From Aphrophora alni (Eukaryota; Arthropoda; Insecta; Hemiptera; Aphrophoridae), in NCBI GenBank assembly GCA_963513935.1, contig OY740772.1, forward strand, positions 17,454,098 through 17,518,097: 64,000 bases of DNA, given 5' to 3'. The notes below the pieces were generated by a model. That model worked only from the letters and a program-made list of their open reading frames with translations. It was not told where the DNA came from and did not search any database. A program made the translations under genes and the position numbers. This document shows, piece by piece, positions 33,641-45,540 of the stretch (its first letter is position 1; each line of letters begins with the position of its first letter).

Positions 33641-34440
33641 TTAATAAACCTCGCAAAAGTGCTCTTGTGACCGGGTATTAGGTCAGACGGTCAGTTTATA
33701 TAATATATAATATAATATATACTATTTATCCTTAGACCGTAAGATTTCCAATGTGACCATCCCCATATCTATAGGTTGAGTGTACGCGAAAAAGATTATC
33801 ACACAAATAAGATAGGTTAGGTCTAGCATTAATTTGAAACAATTTGGAAAGTATTCGTAACTTGATTTTGTGGTATTACATTCAAATTAAGTTACCATAG
33901 CAACCAAATTGTAATGCGTATTTAAAACAGCTGATTAGGTTCATTACTTTCAAAGTTCAGCACAAAAATTAGGTTACGCCTAGCATAGACCAATGTGAAA
34001 CATTTTGGAAAGTGTTTTTAACTTGATTTTGTGATTTTACATACAAATTAAGTTACAATGTAATAATGTAACATTACATATTTAAAACAGCTGACTGAGG
34101 TGGGATTTGTGATAGATGCCAAATCAATAACTGTGTGTTTAAAAAAAGTGTGTTTTGAAAATAAAAATGAAATAAAATTAACATTTCATAATTATTTGTT
34201 AGAAAATATTGGCTAAATGTGCTTTCATTTAAAAACAAACCGGGTGAAAATTGAAACAGTAGAACTCCAGAAATAGGTATTAATATGGTTGTCACCGAAA
34301 ACCATTACAAAACCCCCGTAAAATTACCTTTGTGACCATGGGTTAAGTCACACGGTCGCGATCTATATATTATACTACTGATCATCAGATCAGCTTTTCA
34401 ATGAGATCTACCCTATCTCTCTAGATTAAGTGGGAGTGGT
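33590..34440 (+). repeat. Duplicated block, two diverged copies
   Basis: 33590-33790 resembles 34262-34440 (AAATAGGGATTAATAGGGTTGTCAC / AAATAGGTATTAATATGGTTGTCAC; TTGTGACCGGGTATTAGGTCA / TTGTGACCATGGGTTAAGTCA). 33810-33935 resembles 33968-34100 (ACTTGATTTTGTG, CAAATTAAGTTAC, TTTAAAACAGCTGA). The arrangement is an ancient tandem duplication of about 650 bp with an inner duplication of about 160 bp. Confidence 0.65.
33891..33904. promoter_or_regulatory. RFX X-box-like palindrome
   Basis: GTTACCATAGCAAC fits the RFX X-box half-site palindrome closely. It sits inside the duplicated block and is lost in the second copy, with an AAAACAGCTGAT E-box about 20 bp downstream. Confidence 0.3.
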
Positions 34441-34977
34441 GGAGTTTTTCAGCGAACATATTTAGGCTCTGCTGAATTTTATGTGATTTTCAAGAACATG
34501 TTCAGGATTTACATTTGAATCATTATGTATTTTCATCCGTTATACTCAATGAACTTGCATTATCTTTATAGACTATCTTCCATCTTTAATTAATCGTACA
34601 TTTATTTGACGTGTAAATACATTGAAGAACTTTAAATCTAATGACAAGTGAAGTTTTGTGTCCAGACTTCAAATTGGCTTAGAAACCAAGTCTTTAATTA
34701 CAAATCTTTTTAATTAAAATTCTTTTCCTTGGTTAAACACTCTTAACTGATTTTAGTGTTTTATGTTTGTACTATTAATTGGAGATTAAATATTACATCA
34801 CGTGATATTAGAATATCTGGTGGTTAATAAAGATTAAGTTGATGTGACTCGGTAAATTAAATTTTTTTAAATGTTATATATTTTCAGGTTTTAAAGTTAT
34901 TAGATAATGATAAATTTCTCATAATTTTCATTCAGTTTATTCGGACATGTGTTATAATTTATGTGTATAAAATCAAA

Positions 34978-35045
34978 TACACGGCGTTTCGTAAATATAG
35001 ATCAACTCTGGTTATCAAGTGAAAAATATAGAAGATAAAAAATTA
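34978..35045 (+). repeat. Dispersed unit of the 25.5-kb tandem family
   Basis: ACACGGCGTTTCGTAAATATAG, ATCAACTCTGGTTATCAAGTG and AAAAATATAGAAG match the first 60 bp of the units at 25522 and 26252. Confidence 0.6.
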
Positions 35046-35280
35046 ACTATTGGAAAATATTACACACATTATCTCTCACACGTCCCCAAAACCAATTAAA
35101 AAAAAACCAAAACTAATCGTCAACAAAAACGTCAGTTAGATAGCTGGCAGTCAAAAACAGAAAATGAATTTTGACTCCTTATTATTATTATTTTTTTTAA
35201 TTGTTATCTAATTAAGAGCATAAACTTGCTTTGTACCATAAAAGTCCTTAGCGTAAATCGTATTTTGTGCTAATAACCAG
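35046..35280 (+). repeat. Family H copy
   Basis: ATCTCTCACACGTCCCCAAAACC, ACTAATCGTCAACAAAAACG, GATAGCTGGCAGTCAAAAAC and CATAAACTTGCTTTGTACC in family order. The right arm is not recognised. Confidence 0.5.
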
Positions 35281-35289
35281 ACATTTTGA

Positions 35290-35460
35290 GTTATCAACAA
35301 AAATATTCCATTATGTTGACAAAATTTGCCCACATACCAAATTTGATTACATTCGGGCCACGAGTTTATAATGAAAAACATTGTAATTATTAGACGTTCG
35401 AACGCTGGCATTTATTTTTTGGCTACCAGTAGACTGGTAACGGAGTCCCTGAGGGGAAAA
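35290..35460 (-). repeat. Dispersed repeat family A, reverse copy
   Basis: GCCCACATACCAAATTTGATT, GGGCCACGAGTTTATAATG and a ...GGAGTCCCTGAGG end. Confidence 0.5.
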
Positions 35461-35529
35461 TAAAACAAAAAAAAAGTAATATTATAGAGAAAGTTTGGTG
35501 ATAGGTCGTAAATAGATTTCAAGGTTTTT

Positions 35530-35930
35530 CGTTTATATATCTGGTGTAAGGCTCTCTGGATCCGATAGATGTACTGCGGATTGATTTTTTAAATAATATT
35601 TGTCTGTAGTATGAGTATTATTCTACAACTTAAATGCCTAGACCGTCATTCATTTTAATTTTGATTGTGGAAATATTTTTACCATATCGCAAGTATTTTT
35701 AATAACTCCAATGTTTTAGGTTTATGCTACGAAAGAAATACAAAATTGGAAATTTCTCAAAAATTACACTAACGATTTTGATAAATTGTTTCTCAATTGT
35801 AACTCTTAAGAACCCGAGCAAATTGTATTGGTCGTGATCTATTAAAAAAATACAGGTTCGTGAATACTCTGTAAAAAAGCCATATCGGCCTTGGAGTTGT
35901 TATAAAATACATTTGTTTTTGTTTAGAGAA
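35530..35930 (+). repeat. Dispersed repeat family A, forward copy
   Basis: CTCTCTGGATCCGATAG, ATTTGTCTGTAGTATG, AACTCCAATGTTTTAGG and a GAACCCGAGCAAATTGTATTGG word. It faces the reverse copy at 35290, making another inverted pair. Confidence 0.45.
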
Positions 35931-35939
35931 AAACCTTGG

Positions 35940-36180
35940 TCACCATCACTTTTTCAAAAAAAGAATAAAAGTCCATAAAATAAAGACTTTTAGACGTCGA
36001 ATAACGTCAGGGTGGGAAAAGAACAAGTGTCGTTCAAGATAGACATGATATGAAACATGAACGAGAAAGATATTCTAAGACTGAATGGAAAAGGCTGTAG
36101 ACATAGCTAGGGTCCTCTGGGATTGCCAAACTAATATTCACCAAAAAGAGCCCCTAAGGGTATAAAATAAATAATTTATT
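35940..36180 (+). repeat. Dispersed repeat family B, copy 2
   Basis: GACGTCGAATAACG, GGGAAAAGAACAAGTGTCG, GTAGACATAGCTAGGGTCC, CTCTGGGATTGCCAAAC and GAGCCCCTAAGGG. The last two words are shared almost exactly with copy 3 at 39320-39360. Confidence 0.6.
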
Positions 36181-36299
36181 AAAATGGGTTTTACCCATTT
36201 TATTCAAAGATTAGTGAAATTGTGATGAATAATTACTCAAATCCATGTCCTTCACAAATCCTTGTTTTTTAATTCACAAATGAAAAAAATAAATAAAGT

Positions 36300-36440
36300 G
36301 ACACGAATGATTGGCAATTTAATTAGAGTCGTTTGATTTACGACGAGGATCAAACGAAGCAAATTTAGCGCCTAAAAATGGTTGGTTTTTATTTGGTTTC
36401 GTGTATGGATTGTCCAAAGTTTTCGCACCATTTGGTTTTT
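36300..36440 (-). repeat. Family H fragment
   Basis: ATCAAACGAAGCAAATTTAG, AATGGTTGGTTTTTATTTGG and TTTTCGCACCATTTGG, reverse-arm words of the family. Confidence 0.45.
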
Positions 36441-36809
36441 GTCGATATATTACCTACAGTTTTTTTTATAACTGTAAGATCGTTTATTAGTTTTTAGAAC
36501 GACAAATGTCTGTATCATCCACATCAATAATAAGATTACAACAGTTCCGACGATTCTGTTCCTGTATAATGCGAGACAGCAAGTGTTGTTTGCCTTCAAG
36601 TTAGCTGTAGTTAAAACGAAGCGTTAAATGATTGTGACACAATACGAAACAGTCTTGATGTACATTACATTATAATATTCACACATGTCTGCTGCCATAA
36701 CTTTCTCAAGTTAATTGAATTTATTTGACGTCGTAACACGTGTCTTAAATCGCGACAAACACGTTTCGTTTTCAACACAACTTAACATTCAATAAATATC
36801 ACTGAACCT

Positions 36810-37009
36810 NNNNNNNNNNNNNNNNNNNNNNNNNNNNNNNNNNNNNNNNNNNNNNNNNNNNNNNNNNNNNNNNNNNNNNNNNNNNNNNNNNNNNNNNNNN
36901 NNNNNNNNNNNNNNNNNNNNNNNNNNNNNNNNNNNNNNNNNNNNNNNNNNNNNNNNNNNNNNNNNNNNNNNNNNNNNNNNNNNNNNNNNNNNNNNNNNNN
37001 NNNNNNNNN
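36810..37009. other. Assembly gap, 200 N
   Basis: Exactly 200 unknown bases, a round number often used for gaps of unknown size. Any open frame across it is meaningless. Confidence 0.99.
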
Positions 37010-37010
37010 C

Positions 37011-37178
37011 GCAATATTGAATGCTGCGTCTGTGAGTGATGATAACGTGTCATTTGTGAATGTGTACTACAGGAATGTTAGCCATCATACATATGTGACG
37101 CCCGAGAATTATTCACCAATACTATCTGTAGGAGGATTTGCCGCCATTTATGTCTGCCCTAGGTACATCTGTGTGTGA
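37011..37178 (+). CDS. Candidate partial coding exon beside the gap
   Basis: From the gap edge an open frame of 55 codons runs to TGA at 37176. It includes SDDNVSFVNVYYRNVSHHTY and a hydrophobic ILSVGGFAAIYV stretch. The composition is more gene-like than the neighbouring AT-rich DNA, with mixed residues and no lysine/phenylalanine runs. Possible donors are TCT|GTAGGA (exon end 37127, phase 0) and CTAG|GTACAT (exon end 37162, phase 2); neither is strong. The 5' part would lie in the gap. I recognise no family. It may be chance. Confidence 0.3.
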   Translation, partial: AILNAASVSDDNVSFVNVYYRNVSHHTYVTPENYSPILSVGGFAAIYVCPRYICV

Positions 37179-37462
37179 ATTAGTAAAATTCTCTAGAAGT
37201 TTCGACTTATTGCGTTAAATTTCTGGTTTTGATTACATTGTACAGTGACAGTCAGAATTTTTGATTTCCTATGCGATACTATTATTTCAAAATCGTAAAA
37301 AAGTGATGAAACGTTTCTAAAAATCCTTTTAAAATTCACAGAGAAAAATGTAACCATTAAAATTTAAAACGTTACCATAGTGATAAATATAACAATATTA
37401 ATTATCTTGTGTTTTTGTTTTCTTTTCAGATTAGTTGTACATTTATTATCAGTTTATTTCAG

Positions 37463-37615
37463 GTTATGTTTACCAATACACACTACATTTCTAGTCTACG
37501 TGAACTAAATACAAGATTGACCAGTGTTATTATTAATACTGACTTCAATGTACAGAATCAACCCTACATAGAGGCGTTAGACGGGGGGATAAATCATCCC
37601 TTGACCAGTGATTGA
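37463..37615 (+). CDS. Candidate terminal coding exon
   Basis: Two acceptor-like sites precede it: TTTTCTTTTCAG (exon from 37430) and AGTTTATTTCAG (exon from 37463); both are phase 0 for the same frame. The frame reads VMFTNTHYISSLRELNTRLT and ends ALDGGINHPLTSD before TGA (37613-37615), followed by more stops. A phase-0 donor at 37127 in the upstream candidate would join in frame. Against this, 37365-37470 has partial similarity to 57255-57350, so the left part may be repeat sequence. No family is recognised. Confidence 0.3.
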   Translation, partial: VMFTNTHYISSLRELNTRLTSVIINTDFNVQNQPYIEALDGGINHPLTSD

Positions 37616-38089
37616 TGAACTAACGAAGTGAAATAATTATTTCAAATAACAGCTAGCTTTGTTTTACAATTTAACAGATAAGTGTGTCAAAATTGTTTAA
37701 GTTGTTGCAAAAGAATTTGGTGTAATTTTTATATCTCTATTATGTACACAATATTATGGAAGTATAATAGTTTGTGTATTTATAATTCTGTCTTTGTTCT
37801 ACATTTGGGGTTGAACTTTAAATATTTCCAGGAGGGAAGGAATAGAAATCTAACAGGAAGAATTGTTTAGTAATAACATCTAGACCCAACCGGAAGAAAA
37901 AAAGAAAATGTTACCAGTCTAATTTGTATCATACTTATGAATAATAAAATTGTTTATAATTTGTTAAAATACCAAAGAGTGATCAAAATAAAAACCGAGG
38001 AAAAGATTTATTTTAGAAGACTTCACTAAATAGAAACTATTTACTGTTATATTTTACTAAAAAAAAAACACATATTTTCCGAGATATAG

Positions 38090-38400
38090 TTGTTTGAAAA
38101 AGTCGAAATAGTGAGTACAGGTTTGGAAACCCGGATTGTCCAAGTTGGATCTACACTTTTTCTGCTAGTCTTGGGTTAATCTCTCTTTCATCTTTCCTAT
38201 CTGGTATCTCGGCCAATTTTTGTAATTTCCGACCCTAAAAGCATTCGGTATTAGAGCATTCGAGGGCTACAGGTCTTTATGTTCTTTTCTTTCTTTTTCT
38301 TATAAGGCGATGATGAAAGAGAGGTTTTTGCTTTGAACGTCAAAATTATATTTAAAAGGTGTAAAAAAACGAAAACATTCACTAAGGTATGAATTGAAAA
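38090..38400 (-). repeat. Dispersed repeat family B, reverse copy
   Basis: TCTTGGGTTAATCTCTCTTTC, TTTCCTATCTGGTATCTCGGC, TTCTTATAAGGCGATGATGA and AGAGAGGTTTTTG: the reverse complement of the other copies and the most complete 5' part of the family. Confidence 0.6.
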
Positions 38401-39139
38401 TACAAGACTTTATTTCATACCAAAATTATTTTACTTGAAAAACAAAGATTGGAAGAATATTTTTAAATATGATATGTTTGTTTCTCAAAAACGCTTCATC
38501 ATCCATTGGACTTACAACACAAAAAGTGTGGGTTGTATAAGGAGAAAAAACTACAATCGTTTAAGGCATGAAATCCTTAAATTCCGGAAGGGAATAATGG
38601 TCTCGGCGGCGCACAAGTATTCGCGCCTTCTTTGACGTGCTCGGCTTCTTTACGCTCTCTATACAATCTGCATCTTGGGCTTAATACTAATGTCAATCTT
38701 TACTGATCCCTGTTGAATTTGTCTATCTAATAATATTGATTTCTCACATTTTTGTTTGTATTTCCTTTTCCTCTGCAATTCATTCGATATTATGGAGAAA
38801 TTTTCTTCAACTCAACACAGTATTATTGGATTAAAACTTTACAAATTATTTTATTTTATACAATATTATATCTTATTAATATCGTATTGTTATTCCTTAC
38901 AAGTCGACACCAATTTTAACAGGATATCTTTTCGAAATCAAACGTTACAATGTCTAGCGACGAGCGGCGTCTACATTTTTACTATTCAACCACAAACACT
39001 CCCCATACATTGTTTGAGTGTTGGAAGACCACGAGTAGCCTCCAATGCTACTCCAAATGCGTCTATTGTGAAAAGACTCTGTTAAATTCGTTCTACTGAA
39101 ATTGCACCCGGCTACTCTCATTCAGTTTTGATTTTTGTT

Positions 39140-39380
39140 GTGTTAAAAGGCTTAAAATTTCTCGGTCATCGCATTATAAAAAAGAAGATAAAATATAAAC
39201 CCTTGGCTGTCGAATATTGTAACAGCGCTGGTCAAGAGAAACCGGATAGGAAAGATAAAAGAGAGTGATCTAACCCAAGATCACATTTAAAACTGTGTAT
39301 GTCTTGCTCGCTCCCCTCAAGATTGCCAAGCCCATACTCACTAAAGTGAGCCACTAAGGGTCCTTCTATTTACTAAACAA
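39140..39380 (+). repeat. Dispersed repeat family B, copy 3
   Basis: GGTCATCGCATTATAAAAAAG, TGTCGAATATTGTAACAG, GATAGGAAAGATAAAAGAGAG, TGATCTAACCCAAGATCAC and AAGATTGCCAAGCCCATACTC. It lies 1 kb from the reverse copy at 38.1-38.4 kb. Confidence 0.6.
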
Positions 39381-42300
39381 GAGTGGTAACCATTTTACCA
39401 ACTCAGAAGTCCCCTCCCCCATTCACCGTTGCCCACCCCCAGTACCCAGCATTTTAGATACGGATAACCTCTACCCAACAACATTTAAATCATTAGATTA
39501 TGATTATTACTTTACAAGATATAAGCGTGAAAATGTTATTATTTTATAATTTTTAGAGTAGTAGAGACACCAGTCTACCGGACTGATTTAAAAACGTATT
39601 CGTGTCATAAATATGGGTTCTAAGAAACGATTATAAAACTTCCTCTATCTTTCTGATCGCATTGGAAACAAAATCTGTCTACAATAAAAGGTAAATAAAT
39701 TTAAAGTTAAAACTTGACTTCGATATTTCAAGTTCTAAAACCTGTAACCAAGTTAAATGATGAAAACTTTCTAAGATTTTTCCCTGTTTACAAAGGGACT
39801 GTAAACACACAACTTATAAATAAAGACAATCAAAACTGAGACCTCAGCTGAAGTAAGGGGAAACTTCAAATTTAAGAAATCTCTGGAACAAAATGAAATA
39901 CAAAAGTTTTAAAAAGAAGTTATGATTCTCCCGAGAGATATTTACCAGGACCAAATAAATTAACAACTTTTTGTTCTTTTAATATTTCATTTGCAAGAAA
40001 ATGTACGCTTTTTATTTTTTTACGTTATTTACATAACGGAAATATAGTTTTTTGTCGTTGTAATGTTGATAAGAAATGTGCAATGATCAGATACTTGAAA
40101 CGCAGTTTGGGTGGGTTTGTAAAAACACAGGTTGGTTGAAAACACATTCGCCTTCCCTTCATCTATGTTATTATTTAAGAAAGCTAAACACAATTTATGT
40201 CAATTCTTGTTTGTAGTGACGTGCATCCAGGTGGTAAGTCAAGTATTTAAGTCAAGTAATAGGATATAAGATTATGTGATACATTATTTTTAAGGATTTG
40301 ATGAGGCTAGAAAAATGACGTGAATGAAAATTTGTTTGGACAGATGTAACTAAAATTGTTTTCAATGACGTGATAAAAAGAAAAACATTTAAGACAGATA
40401 CAAAGGAAATTTTGTTTCCCCTTCTTAGCTTTATTGTTGTTTACGAACATTTTCAGCTAAAATGGACTACTTCAATAAGTCCTAATTGTGGTTTTCTGGG
40501 CGTTCAGGGGCTGGACTTGACTCAAAATGTTGTACATATGATGTGTGATCGTGTAATACTTCAATATAGAGTTATTGCTAAGATGATACTAATGACGTAA
40601 TAAAACATCTTAACCAAAATGAGAGCCAAAAAAATGATTGTACGTACATAAATAAAAATTCATTATTTCTTAATTCTTTAAAACCATTTGATTTTATTCC
40701 TACAGCCTATCGCATAGTCAGGAAGTTTACCATGTGAAAACGCCCAACATTATAGGTGTTATGAGAGGGAGGCTAAGTTCGGTTGAAGTATTACTTAATT
40801 CTATTAAACCTAAGGTTCCATTAGGGATATCAAGAAATTCGCTTTTAATAAACTACTCAAAGGAGTTGCGCATTATCTATACAAAAATAATAGACGGATA
40901 GGTTTATAACATTAGTGTTACAATATTTACTTCTCCTTTTATTTTACTTTGGGATATTGGTTACAGATATATCATCAGTTGAATTATTCAACATATAGCT
41001 CTTTTTCTTTTTTAATGAAGTGAAGTACCCGGGTATGTAAAAGGTAGCTTTGGGTCAAATCAAAATGAATAAACAAATGCTTAAACTAGATAATTTTAAC
41101 TACCCCGAGATGTGTGGTATCCAGGACTACTGGAGTGTAGCAGTAACTACTTGTTACTGGATTTTGGACGTTGCAACTCCTTTATCGCAAACTAACCGCC
41201 ACTCCACACTCCCACCATCTTCGACAGTCGCAGACACACAGCAGAACAGTTGTAGGTGGTGTTTTGTAGTATTTTTAAGCATTTTAACATATTGTCAAGT
41301 GAATATGAAACGTATGTTGAAATGAAAATTAATTACAGACAGAGATATACGTGTCAAATTAATTGTAGAAAATCTGGTGATGTTAGAAAAGTTTAGTCTC
41401 AAAACTAGTCTTGAAAAAAAAAATAATAAGACGTGGTCAGGCATGTGTTGCACATATTACCAAGGTATTGGGATTGAAGTGACCCAGTCGTATACGAGTA
41501 AAATGCTTAAAAATCCAATTTTCATAACTGTTTGGAAGTTGTACAGTAGGGACATCACAATTAACCAAAGTATTTGGATCTGTGTTTAAAATTTCAGCGT
41601 AATGTCTCTTCAACATACTTAAATAAAGCTTATTAATAGTTTCAACTTTTAAAACAATCGAATACTTAAAATTCCTATGTAAGACACAGGTTGAAGAAGT
41701 TGTTGCTCTAAGGAAATGATGAAACAAAACAATTATCAACTCAAGTGCCATGCTCCAGGATTTAAAAATGTAGAAAATGTAGATTAACATCACCATGACA
41801 GACAACTGATGACTGACAAAAAAAATAGTGTCCTCCCTCAGAGTGCAATATAGTGAAGTTATACTAAGTTGTATCTTCACTCTATTTACATCGAAAGTTA
41901 AGTTACAACTACCAACCCGGAAAAACGAAGTTACAATTGTAGAGGGGTAGTTATTATTATCTTCTTATTAATTTTAAAGGAAGTTAAAACTTTAAAATAT
42001 TAAAGTAGTAGCATTATCTAATTGTATTCCCTTCAATATTTAAAATTACACGCACACGCACAAACTTACACACACAAACAAACATTGTATATATTCGGAA
42101 TACATACTTCTCTTCCTTTAATTCAAGTCTGTGTCTAAGAAATACCTCATGTAAAACTTATGGCTTACATAAATGAAATGAGTCACAAATATTTCACAAA
42201 TCATAGAAGTAACTTACTTAGAATAAATCACGACATCAAGAAGACATTTTGTTTACAAACACGATACAACCTATTGCATACATGGTATTGTACGTTTGTG

Positions 42301-43134
42301 AAATCGAACTTACGTACGTGTAACATGTATTTACGCAAAGTGGGAAGGTTTTATGTACGAAGATTAAAACTGTATTTATATTATTGTAAAGTTTTAAGGA
42401 ATTATTACTTAAATAAATGTACGGATAAAGAACAACCCTTCGCTACTTTATGTGTTTGAAATAACTGCAACCTGCTAGAATTCATGTTCTACGAGTTTAT
42501 AGTGTAAAAAAACCTCAAATTATAGAGATAATTTTTGTTTTAATGTCTCAATAATTCCTACTCCTGAGGAATAAAAATAAAAATAAAATTGTCGTTAATA
42601 CTTAGTTTTTGTTTTGCCCATGGGAGAAGAGGGGACGTAGAAATAAGATTTAACCATTTAACCTAAAACATAACTCTATAGTACTTGTTGTGCAATTTAC
42701 AAATAGATTAAACTAAGTTTCATATAAATATTACAGACAATTTGACAAAAGAAAAGGACATATACGTAACAAATTGTTCAACTGAAGAAGTCCTCGTAAC
42801 AATAATTACTCGAATCTGTCCTTGAAGGCAGAAAGGACGCTGATATTTTGATAAACGTGAAGTGACCACGTTTTGACATAGATTGAATTTGGTAGCTGTC
42901 AAAAAGCCAAGCAAGATATACAATCACATTAGGGAATGTCCTGTCGTACTTAGGTTAGATATTAACAAATAGCTGCGTGGTTTCAGTAAATGAATTTATC
43001 AATACACATTTAAATGACAAGGGGACAATTTGAGACATTTTCCAGTTGTTACTGAGATCGCGTATTGCGACAAACAGAATAAATGAAAATTATAAATTTT
43101 CTTTATGAAATTTTAAGTTTTGTAATATACGTAC
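39381..43134. other. No recognisable gene
   Basis: Only chance open frames are seen. The largest, 147 codons on the minus strand at 41437-41880, has no family motif. A locally GC-richer block, 41085-41265, contains CCACTCCACACTCCCACC and CACACAGCAGAACAG but no clear TATA or splice signals. A CA-rich run lies at 42050-42085. Confidence 0.4.
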
Positions 43135-44045
43135 AGTGTGTTTCAAAAAGGATTTTATAAATTAAAAAGCATGTAGAAATTTATTCAGTTAACTTACAGA
43201 TTCGATTGAGAGGTACTTTTAAAGCAGAAAACATCAATTTTGTTTCAAGTTGTACCGTAGTACCAAAATGTGGTCATTAGAATTGCAACTACTGTTGTAT
43301 TGAAAAATGTCTACTTTCACTAGTGTTTAACGTGTTCGCTGTGTTTTGGTTTTACAAAAAGACTTTCATGACTACAGTCAACGCAATTTTAGTTTATTGT
43401 CAAGAAAACCAAGTAAATTTTCAATGTAGTATCGGCGATAATTTTTTGTTGACAGTGGTTGTTCTGTACGACATGAAAAATCATCTGGTTGCCCTCGATT
43501 TCCTTATGCTGTTATAGAAAAAGTCAGGCAGAACTATAGCGGTAATCCTAAGAAATAAGCGCGTCGTGGGTATCTTAAGACTGGTACACCACCCACTATT
43601 GTTTGTTGCGTGTTACATTTGAATCCATAAAAAATTACCATTTTTACAACAAATTAATTGAGGCAAATAGCGTAAGGAATTTTGTGTCGAAATTTTGGTA
43701 TAATTGGCAAGGTGAAGTCCCACAATTGCAGAATCTGGGTTAGCTCCATCTGCATATTTCAAACACACTTGCGGTAATCCAAAAATGAAGTGTTTTGCCG
43801 CCCAGAAAATTTTAAATGAATTATTCGTTCTTTTTCATAAAAAAAACTATAAAAGATATGGCAGGCTATATCCGGAAATGTTTGAAAATTTTCTCATTCC
43901 ACAGTTAGACGAAGATGAACTCCTTCATTACCAGCAAGACGGACCTCCGTCTTTCACACCATCGCATGGAAATACGGCCATTCCAAGAAGAAATATTCAA
44001 GTCTGTGGATTGATCGTGCAAGGGAAATTGTAGTTTAAAATCTCT
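43135..44045 (+). pseudogene. Second mariner-like transposase relic
   Basis: The left end, CAGTGTGTTTCAAAAAGGA (43135 on), is a mariner-type terminal repeat. The N-terminal recognition region is weak. Around 43720 the words NCRIWVS and SKNEVFC (different frames) match the RIWGSE...SPKVNVFCA block before the transposase beta-core. PEMFENFLIPQLDEDELLHY followed by QQDG (43875-43945) is the segment with the second catalytic Asp. LWIDRAR, equivalent to RWIGRAG, ends the match. The first Asp block and everything after the second are deleted, and no right-end repeat is visible. It differs in sequence type from the relic at 8.7-9.9 kb, so it is a separate lineage. Confidence 0.65.
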
Positions 44046-45089
44046 ACTTTTCATTAAAAAAGGGAAATTACAATTTAAGTAGTGGTAATATTGTTGAATT
44101 GTTTGAAATTTCGCGGTAACACACACTAAACCAACATTGTACATACGAATAAAAAAATGGTGTATCCAACAAAATTTAAGTAATTTGATTATCATTTTAA
44201 TGAGATATAATCGCGACAAATATTTTAATTCATTTGGTCGTTAGAATTTTAACCGATACGAAATTTTAAAAATAGGCATGTCAAGAAATTCCACGTTTAC
44301 GGCTCTGTAAATTTTAACAAAATAAAATCGTTGCAAATTGCTCAGAATTCGTTCACCTTTAAATAATAATCTGGAGATACATTCCCTCCTTAAATCACAA
44401 ATATTTAATTTAGTCTATATTTTTTCCTTACAAAATTTGTATAAGAAACTTCCTAGGTTACGGTCACGTGTTAACAACTACAGGAAGTTGTGAAGAAAGA
44501 GAAGGGGAAAAGGTGAAGGGGACTTTGATCAGTGAGTTCAATGAGTGGTTTGATCGAGTCAAGTCTAATTAGAAGACTTTTAATTAACATTCCTTCCACC
44601 TTTATCTGGCCAAATTAAAGTACCAAGACAGCGCTTGTCAATGGCTACCCTTCTGCAGGTTCTACGACGGGGTTTTTTTATAAGGGTAACTATTTTAATA
44701 TCAACAACGAGGTTAAGTGCCGAAAACAAATTAAGTGTCCAGTAAAATCGAGAGGAAGTTTTGTAATTCTTTAAAAGAGATTCACATTTGGGAAGATATT
44801 TGTAAGGTATATTGTACGAATATTGTACTAACCTCACAGACAGGTCTTAAAAACTAAATTCTAATTAATAATTGTATTCGTTGCCATTTTATCAAGTACT
44901 CATAATCTAATTATTTTCAAACAGTATTTATTTTATTAAACACAAATAGAACAATGAGGCATTCTGAAATGTACAATGTTTATCAATTATTAGATCATTT
45001 AGTAATCCCCCTTTATTTGCAAGTTTCATAATACTGGTCACTAATTAAAATGGTATTTTTATTTAGATTTTTACTTTCCTTATATATAA
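44046..45089. other. No gene seen
   Basis: AT-rich sequence. An 85-codon minus-strand frame at 44580-44837 has a basic KKPRRRTCRR word but no recognisable domain. Confidence 0.35.
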
Positions 45090-45540
45090 AATAAAGTTTT
45101 CAGGATATATCTGTTTTGAGATCCACTGACTCCGAAAAAGTACTTTTTTGAAATGACGTCTGTCTGGCGTATGACATCGTCGTATGTGTAGTATTCAACA
45201 AACTGTGCACTGATTTTAATTCATTATGGTATGTGGACATATTTTGGCAATATAATGCAAGGTTTTTTTTATAAGCCAAATTGGGGGTAGCTTGGTAATT
45301 AGGAAGAACTCAAAATTGGCTTTAACTATTATAATGAAGTGTTGCGTTTAAGATCCTAAACAAAACGTATTGGTCGCCCGCCTTCTCTAAAACAAGTCTG
45401 TTATTAATTTTTTGGTAGAAATACGTAATTTCTCAAAATTGGGAAAACCGATTACAATAAAATTTTAGTAAAATACTTGTAATTGATTCACACTTTCGAA
45501 ATGTTGTTAATATATAGAAGAACAGCTGCTTAGGACCAGT
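45090..45540 (+). repeat. Dispersed repeat family A, longest forward copy
   Basis: It reads through the family in order: GATATATCTGTTTTGAGATC, TGACGTCTGTCTGGCGTATG, GATTTTAATTCATTATGG, TATGTGGACATATTTTGGC, AAGCCAAATTGGGGGTAGC, AAAATTGGCTTTAAC, CTAAACAAAACGTATTGGTC. Useful as the reference copy for the family. Confidence 0.6.

Noticed and set aside
36799..37053. Minus-strand frame of 84 codons
   Set aside because: It crosses the N gap and is an artefact of unknown bases.
41437..41880. Minus-strand frame of 147 codons
   Set aside because: No domain, signal peptide or splice context is recognised, and the frame lies in AT-rich DNA where such a length can occur by chance. It stays the longest non-repeat frame, so a homology search would be worthwhile.
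44580..44837. Basic 85-codon minus-strand frame as a transposase
   Set aside because: The basic KKPRRRTCRR word is not enough; no catalytic motif is seen.
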